Origin: Nitrosococcus halophilus Nc 4
Lineage (GTDB): Bacteria > Pseudomonadota > Gammaproteobacteria > Nitrosococcales > Nitrosococcaceae
Direction of reading: 5' to 3'
Assembly (NCBI RefSeq): GCF_000024725.1
Contig: NC_013960.1
Span: 2,962,001 to 3,026,000 of the forward strand
Length of the DNA stretch: 64,000 nucleotides
The stretch's first letter is position 1; every line of letters starts with the position of its first letter. Of this stretch, positions 56,060 through 63,846 are shown in pieces. Below the pieces are notes generated by a model, which was given only the letters and a program-made list of their open reading frames with translations, did no database searches and was not told the origin of the DNA. Position numbers and translations under genes: made by a program.

Positions 56060-56253
56060 GGATGAGTCGCTATGAGGTTGTTCCGATCTTTTTCGGTCAC
56101 TTTCCAGAAATCACGGTATTTTCCCATCAGCGTCCGCAGAAAAGTATACTCAAGCTGCTTGGCTCGCCACTGATTGTTAAAAGCGATTGGATCTGGAGCC
56201 ACTTCTTTGCATGCTTCTGCGACAGCGCCAACATCAACCATTGTCCCGTACAT
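56056..56253 (-). pseudogene. N-terminal fragment of a haloacid dehalogenase (type II HAD)
   Basis: MYGTMVDVGAVAEACKEV then QWRAKQLEYTFLRTLMGKYRDFWKVTE match the first 55 or so residues of type II L-2-haloacid dehalogenases. The nucleophile Asp upstream of MYGT is missing and the rest of the enzyme is absent. The fragment ends against the convergent reductase gene and starts against a flavodoxin-like fragment. A deletion remnant. Confidence 0.68.
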
Positions 56254-56515
56254 GCTCCGTGAGTTGGCGCAGATTGGTGCCGATAATCAGTATGTCGGCG
56301 GCCTTGACCTTATTGAGAATTTGGGGCCACTGGTCGCCTTCACCCTCGTCCGAGGATACCCCGAAGCAGATCGAGTAGTCCACCGGCCGAAGGATTTCCG
56401 CCTCCACTCCGAGGGGCTCCATCAACTCCGTTACCTTGCGAATCAGGGCTTCCGTGTGGGATATCTCCGGACTCTTCTTGAGAGTGCAGTTTAGAACAAG
56501 CGCATGATAGAACAC
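56234..56515 (-). pseudogene. Truncated flavodoxin-like NADPH-dependent FMN reductase
   Basis: 93 residues: ALVLNCTLKKSPEISHTEALI is the FMN phosphate-binding start and KVKAADILIIGT the next strand of NAD(P)H:FMN reductases. Homology then stops (NLRQLTEHVRDNG and a stop), about 100 residues short. It follows the split flavoprotein gene by 11 bp on the same strand, so it was probably its operon partner. Joined to the HAD fragment by a deletion. Confidence 0.7.
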
Positions 56516-56526
56516 TATTTTCTCCT

Positions 56527-57130
56527 TTATTGGCCAGCCTCATCGAAAACCTGCCGGATGAGCTCCGGCAAAGTCGGGTGAATGTGGATCGTTCTGCGAA
56601 TGAGATGGGCGGTGCCCTCTCTAGTGCTCATAGCTACGACTACCTCGTGGACGAGATCGGCCGCTTGGGGGCCGATCATATGAAAGCCAAGGATACGGTC
56701 GGTGCCTTCCTCGACCAGGAGTTTGGCAAAACCTGGTGGTGAGCCGATGATTTGCCCCTTGGCGATGCCTGCGTAGTCTTTCTTGATAGCCTTGTAGCGT
56801 AAGCCTTTCGCCTTGCAAGCGCGCTCTGTCAAGCCCACCGAGCCGACCTGAGGATCGCTGAAGATCGCATGGGGGTTAGCTCCGTAGGAGATCTCGAGGT
56901 TTGCTCCTTGGGAATTCTTGTAGGCGAGTTCGCCCTCATAGCTTGAGGTGTGTTTGAACATGGCCTGCCCCGTCACGTCGCCGTAGGCATAGATGTCAGG
57001 GTGGGTGGTTCGCAGGTGCGCGTCGACCTGGACCCATCCTTTTTCATCGGTTTCGACACCGGTCCTGCTGAGTGCGAGGTCCTCGGTGTTGGGGCGGCGT
57101 CCGGTCGCCACCAGTAGCGCATCGGCTAGC
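56527..57130 (-). pseudogene. Flavoprotein disulfide reductase, 3' part (split by IS256)
   Basis: About 200 residues from DALLVATGRRPNTEDLAL through IYAYGDVTGQAMFKHTSSYEG to IHIHPTLPELIRQVF, the NAD and dimerisation half of a pyridine-nucleotide disulfide oxidoreductase with its catalytic HP motif. It is in register with the 5' part at 58447-59230: removing the IS and one 8-bp repeat reads RTLLADALLVATG. Non-functional alone. Confidence 0.88.
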
Positions 57131-58446
57131 GAGGGTGTCAAGTTTTTTGTGTAACTAATTTTCACTTGGGCATCCGCTCAGCGAAGAGGATGACGAATTG
57201 ATTGAGGGCGGCCTTCCAGTCCCGAATGGGTTGAGTCCATTTTTTGGTGATATTGTTCAGGGCCAGATAGAGCACCTTGAAAATGGCTTCATCCGTGGGA
57301 AAAGCGCCCCGGTTTTTCAAGACTTTTCGTAGTGAATAGTTCAATGATTCGATGGCGTTGGTGGTATAAATGGCTCGCCGGATCTGGGGTGGGTAATCAA
57401 AGAAGACCGTCAGCCGTGACCAATCGGCCCGCCAGCTGGGGCTGATGGCCGGATATGTCTCATCCCAACGCGCTGAGAAGCGCTCTAGGGCCTGTTCGGC
57501 CTCGGCCAGGGTCGCGGCGCCATAGATGGCCCGCAGGTCGGCCGCCACGGCCCGGCGCTGTTTCCAGGGGACATACTTCAGCGAGCCGCGCACCTTGTGC
57601 ACGATGCACAGCTGAACCTGGGCCTGTGGAAACACCGCCTCGATGGCCTCAGGCAGGCCCTTGAGCCCGTCCACGCAGGCAATAAAGCAATCCTCGACCC
57701 CCCGGTTTTTCAGCTCATTGAATACCGACAGCCAGAATTTAGCCCCTTCGTTTTCACTCATCCACATCCCTAACAGCTCTTTCTCTCCCTCTAGATTGAC
57801 CCCCAGGGCTAAGTACACTGCTTTCGTTTTCACCATGCCCTCCTGGCGTGATTTCACAAACAAGGCATCAAAATATAGGATGGGATAGACGGCCGATAGG
57901 GGCCGGCTTTGCCAGGCCCGCACCTCCTCCAACACCGCATCGGTCACCTGGGAAATCAGCGCCGGGGAGACCTCCACCCCATAGAGCTCTTCCAGCTGCG
58001 CCTCAATCTCTCGGGTCGAGAGCCCCCGGGCATACAGCGCTAGCACCTTCTCATCAAAGCCCTCCAGCCGACGCTGACGTTTCTTGACCAATTGCGGCTC
58101 AAAATTCCCATTGCGGTCCCGTGGCACCTCGATTTCCAATTGCCCCGCCTCGCTCTGAACCCGCTTCTTGCTCTTGCCGTTGCGGCTGTTGCCACTGCCC
58201 CGACCTTCCTGAGCATGGGGCGCGTACCCTAGGTGCTCAGTCAGCTCAGCCTCCAAAACCCGCTCCACCAAGCGCTTGCTCAGCTGCTTCAATAACCCAT
58301 GCTCGCCCAGAACCTCTTTCGGGCTATTGCACTCCTTCAGAAGTTCATCCAGCAACTCATCGGTCTTTTTTTCAATACTGGTCATCAGTGCTTTCTCCTT
58401 GTTGTTAATTACAGATCACCAGTTACACAGTTATTTGTACACCCCC
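57131..58446 (-). mobile_element. IS256-family element with 8-bp target duplication
   Basis: 1316 bp. CGGCTAGC occurs on both sides (57123-57130 and 58447-58454). Ends read inwards are GAGGGTGTCAAG and GGGGGTGTACAA with a second shared block GTGTAACT, the IS256-type terminal inverted repeats. It has one intact transposase gene and disrupts a flavoprotein reductase gene. Clean duplications and intact transposase suggest a recent event. Confidence 0.93.
57162..58385 (-). CDS. IS256-family transposase
   Basis: 407 residues, full length. DDE residues: LYFDALFVK, CVDGLKGLPEAI and TNAIESLNYSLRK. Other signatures are LTEHLGY, GNSRNGKSKKRV, EVPRDRNGNFEPQLV and LYARGLSTREIEAQL. Apparently intact. Start ATG 58385 has AGAAAGCAC-type purines upstream. 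Confidence 0.95.
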   Translation of the reverse strand: MTSIEKKTDELLDELLKECNSPKEVLGEHGLLKQLSKRLVERVLEAELTEHLGYAPHAQEGRGSGNSRNGKSKKRVQSEAGQLEIEVPRDRNGNFEPQLVKKRQRRLEGFDEKVLALYARGLSTREIEAQLEELYGVEVSPALISQVTDAVLEEVRAWQSRPLSAVYPILYFDALFVKSRQEGMVKTKAVYLALGVNLEGEKELLGMWMSENEGAKFWLSVFNELKNRGVEDCFIACVDGLKGLPEAIEAVFPQAQVQLCIVHKVRGSLKYVPWKQRRAVAADLRAIYGAATLAEAEQALERFSARWDETYPAISPSWRADWSRLTVFFDYPPQIRRAIYTTNAIESLNYSLRKVLKNRGAFPTDEAIFKVLYLALNNITKKWTQPIRDWKAALNQFVILFAERMPK

Positions 58447-59230
58447 CGGCTAGCAAGGTCCGCGTAGCGCCGTCCTTTTGTTTAACTATGAATCCGCGTT
58501 GGCCCTCCGTTCGTACCGCCTCCGTTGCTTCGGTCTCCAAGAGCAGCTCAACCTTGTTACCGAATTCTTGCGTAAAAAGTGCCCGGACGTCGTCGTCCTC
58601 CCGTAGCAAACACTCGGAGTGATCGATCACGGTGACCCGAGTGCCCAGCGTGGCAAAGAAATGTCCGAACTCGCAGCCGATGTAGCCGCCGCCTAGAATA
58701 ATGAGACTGTCGGGCTGCTCGTCCTGCTCAAGCACCGTTTCGTTGGTCCAATAGCCGCTTTTTTCTAGACCTGGGATCGGAGGAATCGCCGGACGAGCTC
58801 CGCTGGCGATAAAAATTTTATCTCCCGTGAGGCGAGTGCCGTCTTCCATCTCAAGGACCTTGTCGGACATGAAGTGTGCCCGCCCGTAGAAGGGTGTGAA
58901 CGTTCCGTCTACCCAGGACTTGATGCTGTCGGCGCTGTCGGTACGCCGTTTGCGGATCGTGTCCATGATGGCCTTGAAATCTACCTGAACCGACGACTGG
59001 TTGAGGTGGATTCCGAACTTTTCCGCTTCGCGGATCGTTTTCATCACTTCCGCCGACTGGATAAGCCCCTTAGTAGGAATGCAGCCGCGATTGACGCAGG
59101 TACCTCCTAGGGCGTCCGACCGCTGTTCCACCAATGCCACGGACTTCCCGTCTTTCCCGGCATAGTAAGCTGCGGTCAGGCCCGAGCCTCCTCCGATGAT
59201 GAGGATGTCAAACTTCTGAATATTAGGCAT
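58447..59230 (-). pseudogene. Flavoprotein disulfide reductase, 5' part (split by IS256)
   Basis: From ATG 59230 (MPNIQKFDILIIGGGSGLTAA; AAGGGTGAT ribosome site) to the IS. FAD site GGGSGL, redox cysteines in GGTCVNRGCIPTKGLIQSAE and the NAD site ILGGGYIGCEFGHFF are all present, so the gene was sound before insertion. It resembles mercuric-reductase-like or dihydrolipoamide-dehydrogenase-like enzymes without a known substrate. The frame runs on into the IS to 58409. Confidence 0.88.
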
Positions 59231-59592
59231 AGCTATCACCCTTATTGCCTTTTGTCGCCTGGGACAGGGGATTATTACAGAGCGCTTTTCGTTACAAGCG
59301 TTTTCTCGGAAAAAAACTTTGCCAATGGCTTCATCTTTGGTCGATGTAGATGACAACGGCTTATCTGAAATAGAAGGAAAAACCGTAACATTCTGGAGAT
59401 CTCCGCAACTAACCAATAACAATTATAGAGGTTGTTATTTCCCCTGAAAGAGCTTGAATTTGCTAGACCCTGCGAAAATGCCAGCCAGAATCTAGGAGAC
59501 TTTGCAATAGAACAAAGTGGTTTTATGCTATGAAGGCCTGCCTATTGGCTGCATCGAAAGCGTTTCTCGATACTACGAAGAGGAGAACTGGG
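59231..59592. other. Divergent intergenic region with the second copy of the shared upstream block
   Basis: Between the split reductase (minus) and DoxX gene (plus). 59245-59340 resembles 53641-53747 (see that entry). The remainder is AT-rich and should hold both promoters. No RNA gene seen. Confidence 0.55.
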
Positions 59593-59988
59593 ATGAACGA
59601 AAAAAACCGCATTGAATGGTCGCTGTTTTTACTACGACTGGGGGTTTTCGTGGTGATGGCGATGTGGACAATCGATAAAATTATTTCACCAGATCATGCG
59701 GCCAAGGTCTTCGAGAATTTTTATTTTATTAGTGGGCTTAGGTCGGAGATCATGATGGGGGTTGGCCTTGTGGAAATGTTAATCATCCTTGCCTTTCTGG
59801 CCGGATTATGGAAGCGGTTTACCTATGGTTTTGTGCTAGTCGTGCATGGTATTTCGACCTTATCATCTTGGAAACAGTATCTGGAGCCGAACCTTTTATT
59901 CTTTGCCGCCTGGCCCATGTTAGCGGCCTGCGCTGCGCTTTATCTACTGCGCGATTGGGATAGAAAATTCGCAATTCATAAAAATTAA
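59593..59988 (+). CDS. DoxX-like small membrane protein
   Basis: 131 residues from ATG 59593, with AGAGGAG at 59579-59585; the frame is open further upstream but without a ribosome site. Four membrane helices; LFLLRLGVFVVMAMWTIDKI and the acidic/Trp-rich loop suit the DoxX group, which is linked to thiol redox and sulfur metabolism. A duplicate of its last 30 codons is found at 61979-62072. Inner membrane; role unknown. Confidence 0.72.
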   Translation: MNEKNRIEWSLFLLRLGVFVVMAMWTIDKIISPDHAAKVFENFYFISGLRSEIMMGVGLVEMLIILAFLAGLWKRFTYGFVLVVHGISTLSSWKQYLEPNLLFFAAWPMLAACAALYLLRDWDRKFAIHKN

Positions 59989-60046
59989 AAAAGTGATGTT
60001 TTATTCCAAGGCTAGCGAGCACCAGAATTAGTTTATTGAACCTCGA

Positions 60047-60061
60047 GATCCCTTCGGGGTC
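60047..60061 (+). terminator. Hairpin downstream of the DoxX gene
   Basis: GATCCC-TTCG-GGGTC stem with a UUCG-type loop, followed by a T-containing stretch (ggactttaataactt). Weak intrinsic terminator candidate. Confidence 0.4.
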
Positions 60062-60145
60062 GGACTTTAATAACTTCTTATATTTAATTTAACTGCTTCA
60101 AGATCTTTTCTTGGGCTTGACCCTAAGATGAGGAGATCGGCGGCG

Positions 60146-60385
60146 ATGAATGTTTTAGCAAGACGAGTTATTTTGATTTGTGCACTGATACTAGTTCTAG
60201 TGGCTGCAAACCTTTCTGGGTGCGCTTATTATGGAGGTGGTTACTCTCGAGGATACCATCATGGTCATTATTACCGTCCCCATCATGGCCATCACTACCG
60301 TCCCCGTCATAGTTATGGTTTCCGTTTTCATCATCGGCACGGGCATCACTTTGGTGGCCATTACCGTTTTAGACACCATTATTAA
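60146..60385 (+). CDS. Small His/Tyr/Gly-rich lipoprotein
   Basis: 79 residues from ATG 60146; AGGAG at 60131-60135 with a 10-nt spacer favours it over ATG 60128. A lipoprotein signal peptide ends in the lipobox LSGC, followed by a mature part built of repeats such as YHHGHYYRPHHGHHYRPRHS. Over a third of the mature residues are His. It may bind metal ions in the periplasm, which would fit the reductase and DUF3179 neighbours. Composition makes family assignment unsafe. Confidence 0.6.
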   Translation: MNVLARRVILICALILVLVAANLSGCAYYGGGYSRGYHHGHYYRPHHGHHYRPRHSYGFRFHHRHGHHFGGHYRFRHHY

Positions 60386-60431
60386 TTTCCCTCATAGGAG
60401 GCGGCAATAATCCGAGGGGATTAAAGAGAGA

Positions 60432-60543
60432 AACGGCGCCAAGCTGCTAGGCCCGGTGTATTGAAAAGGAAGGCATTGAGTACATTTTCGGTATTCCAGG
60501 CGAAGAGGATACCTGCATCTACATTATGGAGGCTTTCCTTTAA
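60432..60543 (+). pseudogene. Relic of an acetolactate-synthase-like (ThDP) gene start
   Basis: NGAKLL (60432-60449) and, after a one-base shift, CIEKEGIEYIFGIPGEEDTC match the N-terminus of acetolactate synthase-type enzymes (NGAELLV-CLE-EGVEYIFGIPGEEN). It stops at TAA 60541-60543, about 37 residues in. The remaining 500 residues are absent. A leftover from deletion or rearrangement. Confidence 0.68.
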
Positions 60544-60557
60544 AAGTTGGATTAGGC

Positions 60558-61967
60558 CTAGGCACCAGGGCATTCAATCCCGGTTTCCGAGCAGAGCTTA
60601 CGGGCTAGAGAGCGGAGGAGTTCCGCATAGGTGGGATGATACCAGGTCATGTGCACTATATCTTGCAGGGTCCCTCGGTAATAGAGAATGGGGGCCAGAA
60701 GATGGATCAGCTCCGGTGCGGAAGAAGGGCCAAAAATTTGGGATCCCAGGATACGGCCCTCTGCCTGATCAGCCACCAGTTTCCAAAGGCCCCAAGGAAG
60801 ATCCTCAAGAATACCCACGCCTAGGGAGGATAAATCCTGGGTAGCTGAGATGACATCGTATCCTTGTGCTTTGGCCTCTTTCTCCGTTAAGCCGATCAAG
60901 GCCGAAGGGTATTCGTCGAAGGTAACCGCTAGGGCATTTTTCTGATAATCCATGGCCATTGTGGGTTCGCTGCGGGCCGCATTGATACCGGCCACTCGGC
61001 CCATTTCCGCCGCATAATGCAGTATCTGGTGATGGTTGACCACATCGCCCGCGACATAGATCTGGGGATTGCTGGTTTGGAGGTGCTCATCATGCCATAT
61101 AGTGGAGTTTTCTACCCGCACATGGGCGTTTTCCAGGGCCAGGGTCTCAATATTCGGTTTCCGGCCGATAGCAATTAATAGCCTGTCAACGCAGCGCTCG
61201 AGTAGGGTGCCTTTATGGGCAATGCGGCATAACACTCCGTTCGCTGTATCGGTCACCGATTGGAGTTCCCCAGGCACCAGGGCGTCCATGTGGGGTGTGG
61301 CCCGCAGGGCACGAAGCCGGGCTTGGCCAAACTCTGGATCAAAGGGTTCCAAGAGGCCACTGATATCAACTACAAGCACTTCTGTTTCCACCCGTGCAAA
61401 AAAAGTGGCCAGCTCCAAGCCAATGGGTCCGCCGCCAAGCACCAGCAGACGTTTAGGTGCCTCGCCTAGGAGAGTCTCTATGCCCACAATATCGTCGCTG
61501 ATGAGCACCTGTCCTGAAGGTAAGCGCTCAAGCCCCTCTATGGGCGGAACCCAGGCGTGCGCTCCGGTGGCAATCACATAGTTTCTAGCGCACAGATGCC
61601 GCACTTTTCCCTCGTGGGTGACCTCCACTCCTTCAGGACCCGGCAAAAACCGCGCGCTCCCCTCAATGAGGGCATAGGGCGCCCGTTGCATTTTTCCTTT
61701 GAGGGCGCGAGCGAGGCGGGTAAGATGGACGTCTTTGCGGTATATTGCTTCTGAAAATGGATGCCCCTGGGTAGATGAAGCCAGCACGCTTTTGGAAGGC
61801 ATGCAGCCCTCTTGTACACAGGTGTTGAACATCTCGGGGGTATAGATCATCCCCACCCGGGAGGCGCCCGCCTCGCAAGCTGCCTGGGCCGCGTTGCTGC
61901 CGGCGGTACCCCCGCCGAGCACGAGCACATCAAAGCGATCTTTGGTTGGGACAGAGGCGGATGTCAT
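60558..61967 (-). CDS. Flavoprotein disulfide reductase (MerA/Lpd-like), intact
   Basis: 469 residues. FAD site LVLGGGTAGSNAAQAA, redox Cys50/Cys55 in NTCVQEGCMPSKSVL, NAD site LVLGGGPIGLELATFF, IYVAGDV and the C-terminal WYHPTYAELLRSLARKL. Here the usual GGTC has become FNTC, and the spacing is normal. The enzyme should be active; its substrate is unknown. Its ATG has AAATAACCC upstream (weak). It lies between the ALS relic and a DoxX remnant. Confidence 0.88.
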   Translation of the reverse strand: MTSASVPTKDRFDVLVLGGGTAGSNAAQAACEAGASRVGMIYTPEMFNTCVQEGCMPSKSVLASSTQGHPFSEAIYRKDVHLTRLARALKGKMQRAPYALIEGSARFLPGPEGVEVTHEGKVRHLCARNYVIATGAHAWVPPIEGLERLPSGQVLISDDIVGIETLLGEAPKRLLVLGGGPIGLELATFFARVETEVLVVDISGLLEPFDPEFGQARLRALRATPHMDALVPGELQSVTDTANGVLCRIAHKGTLLERCVDRLLIAIGRKPNIETLALENAHVRVENSTIWHDEHLQTSNPQIYVAGDVVNHHQILHYAAEMGRVAGINAARSEPTMAMDYQKNALAVTFDEYPSALIGLTEKEAKAQGYDVISATQDLSSLGVGILEDLPWGLWKLVADQAEGRILGSQIFGPSSAPELIHLLAPILYYRGTLQDIVHMTWYHPTYAELLRSLARKLCSETGIECPGA

Positions 61968-61978
61968 GGGTTATTTCC

Positions 61979-62072
61979 TCTTTTTTTGGCTGCTTGGCCC
62001 ATGCTAGCAGCCTGTACTGTACTTAATCTATTACGGGATCTGGATAGGGAATTTGTAGTCCATAAAAAATAA
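61979..62072 (+). pseudogene. Duplicate 3' end of a DoxX gene
   Basis: LAAWPMLAACTVLNLLRDL followed by DREFVVHKK and a stop parallels the end of the DoxX gene at 59593 (AAWPMLAACAALYLLRDW, DRKFAIHKN). Only about 30 codons remain, with no start. Remnant of a second doxX copy or of a local duplication that included the flavoprotein gene. Confidence 0.75.
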
Positions 62073-62174
62073 TTTCTGCTGGGACTCAATTTTCAAATTA
62101 AACTGTAACAACCCCTTCCTGATATGAGTCTAGAACAGTAGGCAATGTTTCATATTTTTAACGGTGAGGGGACA

Positions 62175-63263
62175 ATGCAATCGGTTAAATGGCTCCATCC
62201 AAGGCAATTGCTGAAAATATTCGCTGCCAGCAGTATCGCATTGTTTCTTCTAGGTTTCTCTAATTCCTTTTCCATAGCGGAGTATCGTGACAGGGAAGTA
62301 GAAACCCACCTTCCTGTAACGCCGCAATTTGTTCCGCTTTTTTATTCACTTGAGAAATATGCACAAAATACGGTCTCTGGAGGACCTGGAAAAGATGGTA
62401 TTCCGGCCATTGATACGCCTCGGTTTGTTTCTGCGGGCAGGGCTGAATCGTTCCTTGGACCAGAAGATATTGTTTTTGGAGTAGTATTGAACGATGAAGT
62501 CAAAGCCTATCCCCAGAAAATTTTAGTTTGGCATGAGATTGTCAATGATCGCCTTGGCCATGAAAATGTCAGTGTGACCTATTGCCCTTTGACTGGTACT
62601 GCCATTGGCTTTAAGCGGGGAGAGACCACCTTTGGGGTTTCAGGCCGATTGGTAAATAATAACCTCATCATGTATGACCGGGCAACAGATAGTCGCTGGC
62701 CTCAGATTTTGGGTACCGCCGTCAGTGGTTCTTTTAAAGGAAAATCCTTAGAAGAATTTAGAGTGATCTGGACCGCCTGGGGGCGCTGGAAGCAAAGATA
62801 TCCTGAGACGGAGGTGCTTTCGGAAAACACAGGCTATATCAGAAATTATCAGCGCGATCCCTATGGTTCGTACCATCCTCTTGGTGGCTATTATGCCGAG
62901 GGTTCGCCACCTCTTTTCCCGGTATTGCATCGAGACCGGCGTTTTGATCCCAAGGCAGTCGTGCTTGGTGCAAGAACGAGGGATGGGGTGGTTGCCTTTA
63001 AAAAGAATTCCTTACGGGCAAAAAAAATCATGGAGGGGACATTAAGCGGAAAGCAGTACATTGCCTTTTATGACCCGGTCCTTGATACCGGATATATCTA
63101 TAAAAACCCGGAGAGGAAGCTGTTTGTTTATGAGAATGGCCAATATACCAACGCCGATGGAAAGTGGGAAGCTGGGGATTTGCCATTAGAGAAGGTGAAT
63201 GCTTTCGACGCCATGTGGTTTGCCTGGGCCGCGTTCTATCCAGAAACCGATGCCTATGAGTAG
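62175..63263 (+). CDS. DUF3179 domain protein (exported)
   Basis: 362 residues from ATG 62175, with GAGGGG 4-9 nt before it; another ATG at 62145 lacks this. N-terminal signal or anchor (LLKIFAASSIALFLLGFSNSF). DUF3179 signatures are visible: NDEVKAYPQKILVWHEIVND, VTYCPLTGTAIGF (a single Cys likely to bind metal), VSGRLVNNNLIMYDR, WPQILGTAVSG. Periplasmic, function unknown; often near redox or metal genes. Overlaps the next gene by 8 nt. Confidence 0.88.
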   Translation: MQSVKWLHPRQLLKIFAASSIALFLLGFSNSFSIAEYRDREVETHLPVTPQFVPLFYSLEKYAQNTVSGGPGKDGIPAIDTPRFVSAGRAESFLGPEDIVFGVVLNDEVKAYPQKILVWHEIVNDRLGHENVSVTYCPLTGTAIGFKRGETTFGVSGRLVNNNLIMYDRATDSRWPQILGTAVSGSFKGKSLEEFRVIWTAWGRWKQRYPETEVLSENTGYIRNYQRDPYGSYHPLGGYYAEGSPPLFPVLHRDRRFDPKAVVLGARTRDGVVAFKKNSLRAKKIMEGTLSGKQYIAFYDPVLDTGYIYKNPERKLFVYENGQYTNADGKWEAGDLPLEKVNAFDAMWFAWAAFYPETDAYE

Positions 63264-63837
63264 CATGTTGGCGAACACTTTAACCGCTACCCGATTAATC
63301 ATCAAAAAGAGGCGAACAAGGCGGATTTTTTTACTTTCCGGCATACTTTATTTTTTACTTTATCTTTTTGCCATTGGTGATCTCAGTTTTGATACTGCAC
63401 CTTATAATTTTGCGATTCGCTGGAGTGAACAGCCTTTTTCTTTGATTTTTAAACCTATCTCGCCTTTTTATTTTGAGGCCATTGCCTTGATAAAACTGTT
63501 CTTTTTGGTCTATTTATTTTCTCCCATCAATCTTTTCTTGGCATTGGTGCTTTCTTGTTTGGTTGGCTTCAATATTACTCTTAGTTATCTTGCCTTCACC
63601 CAGCCTAAAGTCTGTTATGGAAAACCAACGGCAGGAATTTTGGCTTCTCTACCTGCGCTGCTTGTGGGCTCAGCTTGCTGTGGCCCTCTAATATTGATTG
63701 TGCTTGGGATTCAGGCCTCTGCGGCCTTAATAGCCTTCTTTGGATGGCTTATTCCCATTGCTATCCTGCTTTTAGTGGGAGCCTTAATCTTTAATGGTCA
63801 TAGAATGAATATCTCTTATTTGGAAGATATCCAATAA
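63256..63837 (+). CDS. Membrane protein with a Cys-Cys-Gly-Pro motif
   Basis: 193 residues if started at ATG 63256 (ATGAGTAG overlap with the DUF3179 stop); ATGs at 63250 and 63265 are alternatives. Five or six membrane helices. The motif VGSACCGPLILIVLG resembles the cysteine pair in helix 1 of MerT-like transporters but the whole protein is longer and not a clear MerT. Translationally coupled to DUF3179, so the two may work together, possibly in metal handling (inference). Confidence 0.6.
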   Translation: MSSMLANTLTATRLIIKKRRTRRIFLLSGILYFLLYLFAIGDLSFDTAPYNFAIRWSEQPFSLIFKPISPFYFEAIALIKLFFLVYLFSPINLFLALVLSCLVGFNITLSYLAFTQPKVCYGKPTAGILASLPALLVGSACCGPLILIVLGIQASAALIAFFGWLIPIAILLLVGALIFNGHRMNISYLEDIQ

Positions 63838-63846
63838 AAATGTGAA

